The position numbers and the translations under genes were made by a program. This document shows, piece after piece, positions 50,614 to 61,906 of a DNA stretch of 63,022 nucleotides. The notes under the pieces were generated by a model. The model was not told the DNA's origin, ran no database searches, and saw nothing but the letters and a program-made list of their open reading frames with translations. How positions within the stretch are numbered: the stretch's first letter is position 1; every line of letters starts with the position of its first letter. Origin of the DNA: Bacillus sp. JCM 19058 (GTDB lineage: Bacteria > Bacillota > Bacilli > Bacillales_H > Bacillaceae_D); assembly GCA_001310555.1 (NCBI GenBank), contig BAXO01000022.1:1-63022 (forward strand). The letters run 5' to 3'.

Positions 50614-52349
50614 ATGACTTATGATCTCTATCCCGAAATTAGCATCGAAGGGACCAAGAAGGCGTACGAAGGCTATTCAGAAGTTTTGTCTGAAATCAAA
50701 AACGAAATCAAAAGGAGGGACGCAAACATCATCACGATCGAGTGCTATCCTGGAACATTCGAAGCCGAATTATCGGAAAATCTGATTCAGGAATTAGAAC
50801 CTGATCTCGTTCTCCATTCAGATGACATATTTTTATCAAGCTCTGAAATCACCGAGAGGATTCAATATCATTTAACAGATGACCGCGTGTTCGGGATTAT
50901 GAGCCAGCACACTTTTAACGACTTTATACAGTATGACAGACTAGAGCAGGCGAAAAGGAAAATAAAGGAAAATAAAGGGAAGCGTATTGTCGTCTATGGC
51001 GTTGGTGCCTCGATAATTACTGTAGGTGATATTTTCATTTATGCCAATTTGGCAAGGTGGGAAATTCAAAAGAGGTTCAGGAACAAAACAATTGGTAATT
51101 GGAAGGGTGACAATAAAGAAGAAGATACGCTCAGGAAAGTGAAACGAGCTTACTTTTTTTTGAGTGGCGAGTCGCTGACAAATTAAAGAAACGGTTGTTT
51201 GACCAAATCGACTATTTGTTGGACATGAACGAAGCGAACAAACCGAAAATGATTACAGGTCAAAGCTATCAGCAAGCTTTATCCCAAATCGTAAAAGCGC
51301 CGTTCCGCTTAGTTCCCTATTTTGATTCCGGTGTTTGGGGCGGAAAGTGGCTGCAGGAACGATTTAATGCAGAACGAGAGCAAGTGAATTTGGCCTGGTG
51401 CTTCGATGGAGTTCCAGAGGAAAACAGCTTATACCTATCATTTAACGGAACGAGAATTGAAGTTCCTGCCATTGATTTAGTATATCAGCAATCAGTGCTT
51501 GATGGGGGAAAAAGTTTACGGAAGATACGGGGCCAATTTTCCGATTCGATTTGATTTCTTGGATACGATGGATGGGGGCAATCTTAGTTTACAAGTCCAC
51601 CCTCCGGCTGAGTATGCACAAGAAACTTTCGGACTTCATTATACGCAGGACGAAAGCTACTATATTATCGAAGCTGAAGCAGACGCTTGATCTACTTGGG
51701 GGTAAAGAATGGAGTCGAAAAAAAAGGAGCTAGTTAACGCTTTAAAAAGCGCTCAGGAAGAAGGGACAAGGTTTCCTGACGAGCAATTCATTTACAGTAA
51801 GCCGATCAAGAAGCATGAGCATTATTCGATCCCAGCTGGAACCATTCATTGTAGTGGGAAAAATAGTGTTGTACTGGAAATAAGTTCAACGCCAAATCGA
51901 TTTACTTTCAAACTTTGGGATTGGGACAGAGTCGATCTGGATGGATTGCCACGACCGATTCATTTAAACCACGGAGAAAACAGTATTAAAATAAACCGAG
52001 ACGAAGAATGGGTGGAAAAGGAGATCTGCGACCAGGTTGAATTAGTAATAAAAGGGGATGGCTGGCGCGAAGAAAAAAAACGGGATTACACGTCAGTGAA
52101 CCGATTGAGACAAGGCGTCATTGGTTCAGTAAGGAAGTCATACATGAAACACACGGAAGCGTCAACGTTTTAAATTTGGTTGATGGGGAAGAAGCAGTTG
52201 TCAAAAGTATCGATGGGTCATTTGCTCCGTTTATCGTTCATTACGGAGAAACGTTTATCATCCCGGAGGCAATCAAAAAATATATTATTGCTCCTCATGG
52301 TCCGAGCAAAGGCAAAGAAATCGCAACCATCAAAGCGTTTATAAGATGA
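50614..52349 (+). CDS. Mannose-6-phosphate isomerase with N-terminal kinase-like domain (frameshifts)
   Basis: About 578 residues. The C-terminal two thirds is a class I mannose-6-phosphate isomerase: LVPYFDSGVWGGKWLQERF, then LDTMDGGNLSLQVHPPAEYA, with zinc ligands in QVHP and in YSIPAGTIHCSGKNSVVLEI, and FTFKLWDWDRVDLDG. The first 190 residues resemble a nucleoside-kinase fold (IITIECYPGTFEAELSENLI, DLVLHSDDIFLSSSE) but lack a Gly-Lys-Ser/Thr Walker A. Frame changes are needed near 51152-51158 (T7), 51505-51512, about 51685, and about 52068-52085 (A8). ATG follows aaggagcatgtaaa. It turns the mannose-6-phosphate released by the mannosidase into fructose-6-phosphate. Confidence 0.83.
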
Positions 52350-52599
52350 ACAGAGCCCTCTCGCTGTCCAAGAAATAGATAAGTGAAGTGAGGGGGGAGT
52401 ATTCATACGGCAGGGAACCTTTCGAGCATTCCTAAAGGTTGATCCAATTTGTGGAATTTACAAGCCGTTGGGAGTGATAAAATCTTGCGAAAACCCACAT
52501 TCTAGTCCTATACAGGCGTGAAGAGACCATCTAAGCATTTAGAGAGCAAAGTGCTTCATAAGACAAAAAATGATTGAAAGCGGTTAAAATTATTGTTAT

Positions 52600-52627
52600 C
52601 ATATTGTTATAAAATTATAACAATATG
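52600..52627 (+). promoter_or_regulatory. Perfect palindromic operator before the mannosidase gene
   Basis: CATATTGTTATA-AAAT-TATAACAATATG, 12-base arms without mismatch, 40 bases before the mannosidase ATG. A further half-site ATTGTTAT lies just upstream at 52591. Likely the strongest binding site of the GntR repressor and a second promoter region in the operon. Confidence 0.75.
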
Positions 52628-52666
52628 ATTATGTGAGAACCGCAATTGATACGAGGAGGAGCAATA

Positions 52667-55343
52667 ATGAAAAAAATCGCCAACTGTATCCACCATACTC
52701 ACTGGGATCCCATTTGGTATTTCCCGGCACAAGATGCTTTCGTCCAATTTTCGTATAACATGAAGGAATTGTTAGCTGCTTTCGATGAAGGGCTGGTGAA
52801 AGACTTTTTTTTTAGACGGTCAAACAGCAGCCGTTGATGAATACTTGGACGTTTACCCGGAGGATAGGGATAGAATAAAGCAGCTAATAGAGGATGGAAA
52901 ATTGTTTATTGGTCCTTTTAATTCGCAGCTTGATTGCTTTATTTCTAGCGGTGAATCGGTTGTTAATAATTTAAGGCTGGGAATAGAAAGCGCAAACAAG
53001 CTTGGCGGAGTATCAAAAATAGTTTATTTGCCTGATTCTTTCGGGCACTCGCACGATTTCCCGAAAATATTTAACCAAATGGGAATGTACGATTTTGTGA
53101 TCACTCGGGGTGTCGGCGATGAATACGGACTTGGCAGCGAATTTTATTGGAGATCAAACGATGGGAGCCGTGTATTAGTTTGTACGATGCTATCGGGCTA
53201 TGGGTACGGTGCTTACCCGTTCAAGGACGGCTCATTACTAACGGACAAGGCAGAGGATTATAACAAAATCAACGTGAAATTACTCATCGATCGCCTTGTG
53301 GAAATGTCTACAGTACCTAACGAATTTGTCTTCCCTTTAGGATTTGACCAAAACCCTGCGATGTTAGGCATCGACGAAAAAAATAAAAAAAATACAATGC
53401 TGAGTCGGATGAGTATCAATTTCAGCTGACTACTTGGAAAGAGTACATGGAAAAAAATTCGAGAGAGAGGCGTCGATTTAAAAACGCATAGGTCAGAGCT
53501 TTTTTTCCACTCAATATCACAGAGTGCACAAATCGATCTTTTCCGCACGTTCTGACATTAAATATTTACAAGATATTGCGGAGCGAACACTGACTTTTGA
53601 AGTCCAACCACTAATGTCGATGCTGGATGGACTAGGGCTCGAATACAACAGAGGCATTATTGATAAGGCTTGGGAAACGTTAGTGAAATGTCAAACCCAT
53701 TCTTCGGCAACCTTAACGGATGAAACGAACGAATATATTAAGGTTCAAAGTAACAATGCCGTCAACATCGCTGTTGCTGCAAAAGTATATTTAATGAAAA
53801 TCATAGCGATATCCATCAACGCAGGTGAAGGTCAAGCTATGCCATTAGTTGTATACAACACACTTCCGGAGCGGCGCGACATCAGCATGAAGCTAAATGT
53901 GTACACGAAAAATAAAAATTTCAACCTCATTTTGAATGGTAAACAATTGGATTATACCGTAGTCGAATGTCAGGAACAGTACGGCGGAGTGTTAAGAAAA
54001 GACAAAAGCCTGATGAAGGAAGATAAGCATTTCTATAAAACGAAAGTGATTGTAACAATAAAAGATTTTGACGGAATTTCGTATCAAACAATATATGTCC
54101 ATGAACAAAGTGAAGATATGGTGAAAACGCATGTAGTTCCTTCTGGAAATTCGATAGAAAATGCGAGGTATAAAGTCGAATGGACTGAAAAAGGGGTCCA
54201 GATTTCGGATAAAAAAACTTGGAAAGGTGTTCAATCGAGCTATTTATATCGAAGAGTCGGGGGATGAGGGTGATAATTATGATTATTCTTACCCAGACCC
54301 TGACGAGGATATGGTCATTACACACTTTTTTTGAAGATGCCGAAGCTCCGCGTACAATTCAGCAGGCTTAAGCGAGATGAACATCGTAGGCGCTTTTAAC
54401 GTCCCCGCCAACCTCGAAAGCAGGAAAAAGAAAAAGCGAGATAGTTTATTAACGTACAACATGACGATCCGCTTAAAAGATGGAAGTAACGTCATTGAAT
54501 TAAAAGGAGCCTTCGACAATGGTGCAAAGAATCATCGAGTGAGGATAGTCTTTGCAACGGATTTTGCCAATGAGCATTCGTATGCTGGCACGCAGTATGG
54601 CTATATAAAAAGAGAAACCACTCCGGAAGAGTTGAACATTTGGAAAAAAGAGGGGTATTTTGAAGAGCCTAGTCCTACTAACCCTTTATTGAATCATGTT
54701 TCCGCAGTCGGGAAGGAGTATGTTCTAAGTGCATTTACGAGAAGTGTGAAGGAGTATGAATTTATCGGTGAAGAGAAAAAGGATGTGGCGTTGACGATTT
54801 TTAGGTCTGTCGGCCATCTTGGTCTTCCGGATTTGAACAGGAGACCGGGACGTCCGAGTGGACTCGATTATAAGGTATTTGAAACTCCAGAAAGTCAAAT
54901 GCTCGGAGAAGTTAATTTTGAGATCGGCGTATCCTATTATCCGACCTTCGATGCCAATACTGTGATGAAGGATTATGTTAACTATGCGACAGATGCAATC
55001 TATTACCAAAACCAGACCTTTGAAAAAAACCGTATTCACTTTAGCTTATTTCCCGACTAATCCGTTAAGGGTTCACGTACCGGATGCCTACAAGTTTCTT
55101 TCACTATCCGACAGTGAAGTAGCTTTTGGGACTCTCGTCAAATCAAAAGACGATACGGGGTACTTGTTGAGAATTTACAATAATGAAAACAAACCGGTCG
55201 AAGGAGGGAAGCTTAACGTTCATTTTACAGACGCCAAGCTATTTAAAACGAACTTGATCGAAAGTGAATACGAAGAAACGACACACGAACTCGGTGTTTT
55301 AAAACCAGGTGAGCTTCGCACGATTAAAATTGAGAAAGCTTAA
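52667..55343 (+). CDS. GH38 alpha-mannosidase, MngB-like (frameshifts)
   Basis: About 890 residues of family GH38. The metal site is HHTHWDPIWYF (His and Asp), and the nucleophile Asp is in VYLPDSFGHSHDF. FNSQLDCFISSGES lies between them, then LTTWKEYMEKI and the C-terminal beta domains (PLVVYNTLPERRDISMKL; LPDLNRRPGRPSGLDYKVFE). Frame changes are needed at 52805-52812 (T8), 53376-53399, 53451-53458, 53502-53508 (T7), 54240-54265, 54325-54331 (T7), about 54370 and 55023-55029 (A7). ATG follows acgaggaggagcaa. In MngB the substrate is 2-O-mannosyl-glycerate-6-phosphate delivered by the PTS, which fits the neighbours here. Confidence 0.88.
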
Positions 55344-55419
55344 AGTCAATATGCTCACCTCCTGTTAGAGGTGTCCGAAGATAAACAGAAAGTAAAAAAA
55401 TGAATGGAGGCTAGGCGTG

Positions 55420-55740
55420 ATGAAAAAAAATCGTAGGTGTATCGGCTTGTCCAGCAGGAATTGCCCATACTTATATGGCCGCGGAAAGCATTGAACAAGC
55501 AGCCAAAAAAAACTGGGCTACGAGGTAAAAATGGAAACAAACGGTGCTTCCGGAGTGGAAAATGGGTTGACGGAAATGGATATAGCCGAAGCTGAAGCAG
55601 TTATTATCGCGGCTGATACGAATGTACAGCTGGAAAGGTTTCGAGGCAAGCCTTTATTGGAGGTTTCTGTTGGTGAAGCGATCCGGAAGGCAGACAACAT
55701 TATAAAGAAGATTCATAGCGGGGACATTGAGGTTTATTAG
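55420..55740 (+). CDS. PTS fructose-type IIB protein (frameshifts)
   Basis: A separate IIB protein of about 106 residues. The phosphocysteine is in VSACPAGIAHTYMAAE (about residue 10), and the chain continues LGYEVKMETNGASGVENGL, typical of the fructose/mannitol IIB fold. Frame changes are needed at both A-runs, 55423-55430 and 55506-55512. It sits between the mannosidase and IIC genes. Confidence 0.88.
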
Positions 55741-55875
55741 TGAATCCGCTTCAGCGAGCTGGATACTCGATTAATCAGGTGAAGGGTTCGCCTCCACCTG
55801 ATTAACCACTGACGCGTTGCTCATGTTGGAAGCTTAAAAAAGAACTTTCGATCATCAGAAAAGTGGGGTGAGATT

Positions 55876-56933
55876 ATGTCAAAAGGAAAAGGTTCTGCGC
55901 TGTATAAACATATTATGACCGGCGTTTCCTATTTCTTACCATTTGTTATCGCAGGCGGAATGTTGATGTCATTTGCCTTTTTATTCGACGCTAGCAATGC
56001 CGGCACTGCAGATTACGGTTCCTCAAATGCCGTGTCGGCCTGGATGCTAAATGTCGGCAGCATCGCATTTTCTCTTATGCTGCCGATATTAGCCGGTTAT
56101 ATCGCTTACTCGATTGCCGATCGGCCAGGTATATTACCGGGAATTGTTGTCGGCATGATCGCGCACAGTGACGGCTCAGGCTTTATCGGTGCAATTATCG
56201 GAGGATTAGTAGCAGGCTATATTATTCTTTTTGTAAAAAAAAGCTCACTTCAAACATTCCAAGAGCATTTGAAGGGACAAAATCGCTTATTATTTTCCCG
56301 GTCATCGGCTTGCTGCTTTCAGCACTTGTTATGATGCGGTCAATGCGTTGGTTGAGCCTTTGAACAGCTTTTTGACAAGCGGATTGGAAAATTTAAGCGG
56401 AACGAGTTCGATTTTGCTCGGTATCGTAATCGGCGCGATGCTTGCTGTTGATATGGGTGGTCCTGTGAACAAAACGGCGTACCTTTTTGCTGTGGCCTCC
56501 TTGACGGCTGCAGACGGCTCAGCCACTTCTTCGGTCATAATGGCAGCTGCCGCTTGCAGCGGAATGACGATAAGTACAAGCTGTGCCCTTGCCACGACAC
56601 TGTTTCCAAAAAAAATTTAATTCGAGCTTAAAACAAGCAGGTAAGGCAGCCTATGTGATGGGGGCGAGCTATATCGCCGAAGGGGCGATCCCGTTTGTTA
56701 TCGCGAAACCGAAGCAAGTCATCCCTTCTATTATCACGGGAGCGGCGGTCGCAGGTGGTTTTGCTTCAGCCTTCGGTATTACGATGCCCGCTCCGATCGG
56801 TGGAATTTTCACGATTCCGCTCACAAGCAACATCCTGTTATATATATTGTCATTTGTCGTTGGCACGCTCGTGTCTACGCTGATGATCGGGTTGCTAATT
56901 AGAAATGAACCGGAACCGAACGAACAAGAATAA
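55876..56933 (+). CDS. PTS fructose-type IIC membrane protein (frameshifts)
   Basis: About 352 residues with eight or more helices. The N-terminus HIMTGVSYFLPFVIAGGMLM and the loops AYSIADRPGILPGIVVGMIA, MLAVDMGGPVNKTAYLFAVA and GASYIAEGAIPFVIAKPKQV are standard for fructose-family IIC. Frame changes are needed at 56236-56243 (A8), about 56330 and 56608-56614 (A7). It imports the sugar with phosphorylation; by operon context this is 2-O-alpha-mannosyl-D-glycerate or a close relative. Confidence 0.9.
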
Positions 56934-57046
56934 TTGCTTCTTTCAAGGACGAGGCTACTAAAGGAAAGATGACGTTTGAAGGCCGGAGCAAATGGTCGCA
57001 AATAAGGTATTATAAGCAAAAAAAAGTATGTTGCTAGGGGGAAGGT

Positions 57047-57491
57047 ATGGAGCTAATCAATGAAAATCTCATAAAAGTAAACGCTGATCTATCTGATAAA
57101 AAAGACGTTCTTGATACCATTTGCAAGCTCTTAGATGCCGAAGGGCGCTTGCTTGACAAAGAGTTATATTTAAAGGATGTTTGTGAAAGAGAAAACACGG
57201 AGCCGACCGCACTTGGGTTTGCTTTTGCGATACCTCATGCGAAATCAAAAGGGGTCAAATCAGCTTCTCTCGCTTTCATTAGCTTAAAAAAATGAAATGC
57301 TATGGACGGAAACCGAAAAAGTGACATACGTCTTTGGAATTGCTGTTCCATTTGAAAACGGCGGTGACGAACATCTCAAAATCCTTTCCAGACTCGCTAG
57401 AAAAATGATCAGCGATCGATTTAGAGATGAATTGAAAAATGCCAAGACAAAATCCGACTATTTAGCACTCATAAAACAAGAGGATGAATGA
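57047..57491 (+). CDS. PTS fructose-type IIA protein (frameshift)
   Basis: About 148 residues. The phosphohistidine is in GFAFAIPHAKSKGVKSASL (about residue 65). A frame change at 57285-57291 (A7) joins FISLKK to EMLWTETEKVTYVFGIAVP. ATG follows aggggga. It is the last gene of the operon, so the PTS here is split into three polypeptides, unlike the single-chain MngA of enterobacteria. Confidence 0.9.
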
Positions 57492-57582
57492 GGATAGAGC
57501 GGCCCCAAAAGTAAGACTGAGATTCTTGATCTCCTTGCTTTGGAAAGGGCGCGATAACGAAATCGAAAATCCCTTGAGAAAC

Positions 57583-57623
57583 AAAAATCACTTGAACAAT
57601 AGGAGGTGTTCAAGTCGATTTTT
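57583..57623 (+). terminator. Terminator of the mannosylglycerate operon
   Basis: Stem aaaatc-acttgaac/gttcaagt-cgatttt followed by T residues, about 90 bases after the IIA stop. The rest of 57492-57912 shows no supported gene. Confidence 0.75.
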
Positions 57624-57912
57624 ATGTTTGCTATGTGTAAGATGTTAATAGTCAGTATGGCTTCCCCAGGTGAGTCAATTTCATAAATGCCTATTTTGAA
57701 AATAATTCCGAATATTATTAGTTGACTACACATAATCGTTCGCTATTTTAAATGGCAATGATAAAGATTGGAACGGCAGGTGGTCGACTCCTGACATCAA
57801 ATCTTCGAGTGTCCTATAACATTTCTATACGTTGTTTCAAAGTTGTCTATTTGCTCCATCTGGTGAATAAAGAAAAGTTCTTCTTGCCTTGAACAAGTGC
57901 AATTTAGCCAAA

Positions 57913-58320
57913 TCAAAAATCAATATAAAATGGATGAGCATCTTCATTCAAACAATACTCGATTCTTTGTCTAAAGTTTTTCCAAGTAACCATTTCTAAG
58001 GCTTTTTCAACTGGAAAAAAACCAACTTCCAAACTTTCGGCACTAGTTGTTGGTTCTCCTCCGATTGGTGTTCCTAAAAACAACGTGTTACATATGGACT
58101 CACTTACATTTTGAAATACTCCACAAAATTTAGTAACTTCAATATCAATACCGCTTTCTTCTTTTGTTTCTCTTATTGCTGCATCCATTAAAGATTCTCC
58201 TTCTTCAACTTGTCCTCCAGGCATTTCCCATCCTCTCCGGGGACCCTTTATTAATAGAATTTCGTTCTTCTCATTTAATACAATAGTTCCTGCTGAAACA
58301 ATATGTTTTGGTGGTGTCAA
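57913..58320 (-). CDS. Nudix hydrolase
   Basis: An intact 135-residue Nudix protein. The full Nudix box GGQVEEGESLMDAAIRETKE followed by ESGI (about residues 35-58) is present, preceded by ILLIKGPRRGWEMP. It would hydrolyse a nucleoside diphosphate linked to another group. Minus strand, alone. The gene ends in DAHPFYIDF. Confidence 0.92.
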   Translation of the reverse strand: MTPPKHIVSAGTIVLNEKNEILLIKGPRRGWEMPGGQVEEGESLMDAAIRETKEESGIDIEVTKFCGVFQNVSESICNTLFLGTPIGGEPTTSAESLEVGFFPVEKALEMVTWKNFRQRIEYCLNEDAHPFYIDF

Positions 58321-58335
58321 TATTTTATACCTCCA

Positions 58336-58583
58336 TCGTTTTAGTCCTTCAATTTTTCCTACTATCTTTTATGTATTCTATCTTCAATACCGAACTTGGT
58401 TTTCCTTTTTCGCATAAAAGATTATACTTTTCTGATTTTATAAATCCAGTATTTCAAGAACAAGATCATCAGATTAAGGTGTGGGTTACTGTAAAGTATT
58501 TGGACGAAATGACAAAGGCGACACAACTTTCACAATATGAACTGACACTAGAAAAAAACACAAAGTGGATGATTGTTAAATGA
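58336..58583 (+). pseudogene. C-terminal fragment of an unknown protein
   Basis: A reading ending VWVTVKYLDEMTKATQLSQY then ELTLEKNTKWMIVK has the look of a complete C-terminal domain, but it runs upstream into the Nudix gene without a ribosome binding site. It is probably the remains of a larger gene. Family not recognised. Confidence 0.35.
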
Positions 58584-58598
58584 ATGAACTATCATACA

Positions 58599-58652
58599 TT
58601 GACGTATCTCGTTAAAAATTATCTATAACTCCCTGACATAATGTTGTCAGGG
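58599..58652 (+). promoter_or_regulatory. Promoter and inverted repeat before the UvrA-like gene
   Basis: TTGACG (58599-58604) with TATAAC (58624-58629) is a possible promoter. It is followed at once by a perfect inverted repeat CCCTGACA-taatgt-TGTCAGGG (58631-58652) without a T run, better read as an operator than a terminator. The WYL regulator in the same cluster is a candidate to bind it. Confidence 0.55.
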
Positions 58653-58705
58653 GTCTCCTGTATAATATTATATATAATGATATATCTACAGAGGTGATAC
58701 TTATT

Positions 58706-60983
58706 ATGGGTGAAAATCAGTTTATTAACCTTGTTGGCTTGAAGGAAAACAACTTAAAAAATGTAACACTTAGGATACCAAAGAAAAAACTTACAGTTTT
58801 CACAGGTGTATCTGGATCTGGAAAATCGTCGATTGCGTTCGATACAATTAGTAAAGAAGCACAACGACAATTAAATCAGACGTTTACTACTTTTATACAA
58901 AATCGTTTACCTAAATATAGTGAGCCTGACGCAGAATCTATTGAAAACCTTTCGCCAGCTATTGTTATTGATCAGAAAAGACTAGGCGGAAATGCACGTT
59001 CCACACTTGGGACAATTACAGATATTTATTCATTGTTACGACTTCTATTTTCTAGAATTGGTATTCCCTATATCGGCTATTCAAATGTCTTTTCATTTAA
59101 TGATCCCCAAGGAATGTGCTAAATGTGAAGGTTGGGGCGACAAATGCTACCGAATGTATGTAAGATGTTTGATACATCAAAATCTTTAAATCAGGGGGCA
59201 ATAAGATTTCCCCTATTCAAAGTAAATAGCTTTTATTGGAAATCCTATGTTTTGACAGGGCTCTTTGATAATGATAAAAAACTAGAAAATTATACTAAAA
59301 GTGAATGGAATCAACTGTTATATGGAAAGAATATTAAGATTAAGTTACCTTCAAGTGCTGGTGATATCAATTCTGACTACGAAGGTGTGTTAATCAAATT
59401 CGACAGGCTTTATCTGAAAAGAGATCTAAGTCAACACGCTAAGAAAACACAGGATTACGTGAAAGAATATACCATTTCAGGGCACTGCTCTGCTTGTAAT
59501 GGGACAAGATTAAATAATAATACGTTAAACTGTAAAATTAATTCCTATAACATTGCGGAACTTTCCTCAATGGAAGTAGAGGATCTTTATCATTTTCTTC
59601 AATCTATCAAAGAGGAAAAGGTGAATCCACTTATTAGTGGATTACTTACAAGAATTTCCCATCTATTAAATATGGGATTAGGTTACCTAACTTTAGATAG
59701 GGAAACCTCTACTTTATCTGGAGGCGAATCACAACGTATTAAAATGGTTCGCCATTTGAATAGTAACTTGGTGGATATGATTTATATTTTTGATGAGCTA
59801 GTATTGGTCTGCACCCTCGTGATGTTAGGAATTTAAACCAAATGTTAAAAAAATTACGTGATAAAGGAAACACAGTGATCGTGGTGGAGCATGATCGTGA
59901 TGTCATTACTGTTGCTGATCATATTATTGATGTAGGTCCTGAAGCTGGAGAAAATGGTGGTGAAATTGTTTATGAGGGTGATTTTCTAGGTCTGATTCAT
60001 TCCAAAACATTGACTGGACAGTATATGAATTCGAGAACACTTATAAAAGAATTTGTTCGTCTACCACAAGGCTATTTGGAAGTCAAAAATGCAACAGCAC
60101 ATAACTTAAAAGGGTTTAATGTCAAGTTTCCAATAAATACATTAACCGTTGTAACAGGAGTTGCGGGATCGGGTAAAAGCAGCCTGGTACATCAAGAACT
60201 TGTTCCCAACTTTGAAGATATTGTTGTTATTGACCAAAAGGCAATTAGTACGTCTAGAAGATCAACTCCCGCTACTTTTACGGGTATAATGGATTCCATT
60301 CGTAAATTTTTTGCAAAAGAAAACCATGTAAGTGAGTCCTTATTTAGTTTTAATTCCAAAGGAGCTTGTCCTAACTGCGGTGGTAATGGGTTTGTTTATA
60401 CTGATTTAGCATTTTTAGAAGGTGTTCAAACAACCTGTGAAACATGCCAAGGCAACCGTTTTAAAGATTATGTTCTTCAATATACACTAGGTGGAAAAAA
60501 AACATCAAGGAAATTTTAGATATGACAGTTAAGAATGCACTGCATTTTTTTAGGAGAGATGAAGTTGTTTCTACTTTAAAAGTATTATCTGAAGTAGGGC
60601 TGGATTATATGAAATTAGGTCAACCACTAAACACATTATCTGGTGGAGAATGTCAACGAATTAAATTAGCTAGTGAGCTACACCAATCTGGAAACATTTA
60701 TGTACTCGACGAACCAACAACAGGTCTCCATTTGGCAGATATCGAACATCTATTAACCATTTTGAATCGGTTAGTGGATAATGGGAGTACCGTAATTGTG
60801 ATTGAACACAACCTTGATATCATGAAACAAGCGGATTGGATTATTGATCTCGGACCAAGCGGTGGGAAAAAAAGGTGGGGAAATCATGTTTTCAGGTACA
60901 CCTCATGATTTGATAACAAAGAACAATTCCATCACAGCAAAATATCTAAGAAATGACACAAGGAGGGATAACCTTGAAAATTG
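58706..60983 (+). CDS. UvrA-like ATPase, drug-resistance type (DrrC-like, frameshifts)
   Basis: About 758 residues, shorter than housekeeping UvrA because it lacks the UvrB-binding region. It has two ABC modules: Walker [17 protein letters not shown] and [18 protein letters not shown]; signatures [15 protein letters not shown] and [15 protein letters not shown]; Walker B YIFDE and [16 protein letters not shown]. Zinc-finger cysteines are seen at [17 protein letters not shown] and CPNCGGNGF with CETCQGNRF. Frame changes are needed near 59110-59150, 59800-59830, 60497-60504 (A8) and 60867-60873 (A7). ATG follows gaggtgat. Relatives such as DrrC protect DNA against intercalating drugs. The end overlaps the WYL regulator start. 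Confidence 0.88.
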
Positions 60984-61879
60984 ACCGATTATTAGGAATT
61001 ATTGTATTACTGATTCATAGAAAAAAAATGAAAGCAGCGGATCTATCGAGGTACTTTGAAGTATCGGAAAGAACGATATATCGAGACATCGATTCTCTTA
61101 ATCGTGCTGGATTTCCCATCGTATCGCTTCCTGGGCAAGAAGGCGGTTATGAATTAATGGATGGGTTTCGGCTGGATAAAAGTCACCTCACTTTAGAAGA
61201 TTTATTTTCTATCACTTGGTCATTGAAGAGCATGGAACAAGCAACTGGATTTGAGGATATCAGTAAATTAATCTCGAAAATTAATAAATTCATTGATTCT
61301 ACTCCTATAGAAGATCCAAAAATCCAACTTCATTTTTCAAATGCAAAGAATCATATTCAAACTATTTATAAAGCAATTCAACATAGTAAAGTGATTGAGA
61401 TTAGCTATATAGACCATAAAGGAAAAGAAACAAAAAGAGCGATTGAACCAATGGGAATTTATTTAAGTGACTCCAACTGGTACACATGGGCTTATTGTTT
61501 ATTACGGGAGGAACTCCGAGTATTTAAAATCACGCGTATTATAGAAGCAAATAATACGACTCGTTCATTTAACAGGCGTCCTTTTGTGATAGAAGATATA
61601 GACGCAAATAGAGAAAAATCAGTAAAGAACAGAACACCTTTTACTGTTCATCTCCAATTTAAAAATAGGACGAGAGCAAAAGTGTTAGATGATTTCCGGG
61701 AAAAGGAAATCACAAGTAATCAGGATGGAACAATAAATGTGGTAAGGGATTATTACACTATGGATCAGGCTATATCACAAATTTTAAGTTATGGGAATCA
61801 AGTCCGTATTATTTATCCGAAAGAATTAATAACAAAATTGACCAAACATATTGAGCAAATAAAACAATTGTACAAATAA
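60974..61879 (+). CDS. WYL-domain transcriptional regulator (YafY family)
   Basis: An intact 301-residue regulator. The N-terminal HTH_11 domain is RKKMKAADLSRYFEVSERTI then YRDIDSLNRAGFPIVSLPG. The WYL domain has VIEISYIDHKGKETKRAIEP, SNWYTWAYCLLREELRVFKI and the C-terminal WCX part. TTG start after aaggaggga at 60959-60967, inside the end of the UvrA-like gene. It likely controls the cluster and may sense a drug or nucleic-acid ligand. Confidence 0.9.
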   Translation: MKIDRLLGIIVLLIHRKKMKAADLSRYFEVSERTIYRDIDSLNRAGFPIVSLPGQEGGYELMDGFRLDKSHLTLEDLFSITWSLKSMEQATGFEDISKLISKINKFIDSTPIEDPKIQLHFSNAKNHIQTIYKAIQHSKVIEISYIDHKGKETKRAIEPMGIYLSDSNWYTWAYCLLREELRVFKITRIIEANNTTRSFNRRPFVIEDIDANREKSVKNRTPFTVHLQFKNRTRAKVLDDFREKEITSNQDGTINVVRDYYTMDQAISQILSYGNQVRIIYPKELITKLTKHIEQIKQLYK

Positions 61880-61906
61880 TAGATTAAAAGATGGGAGGAT
61901 TAAGGT

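Noticed and set aside
57492..57912. Mobile-element end near the IIA stop
   Set aside because: The inverted repeat at 57583-57623 has the form of a terminator, and no transposase or target duplication is visible.
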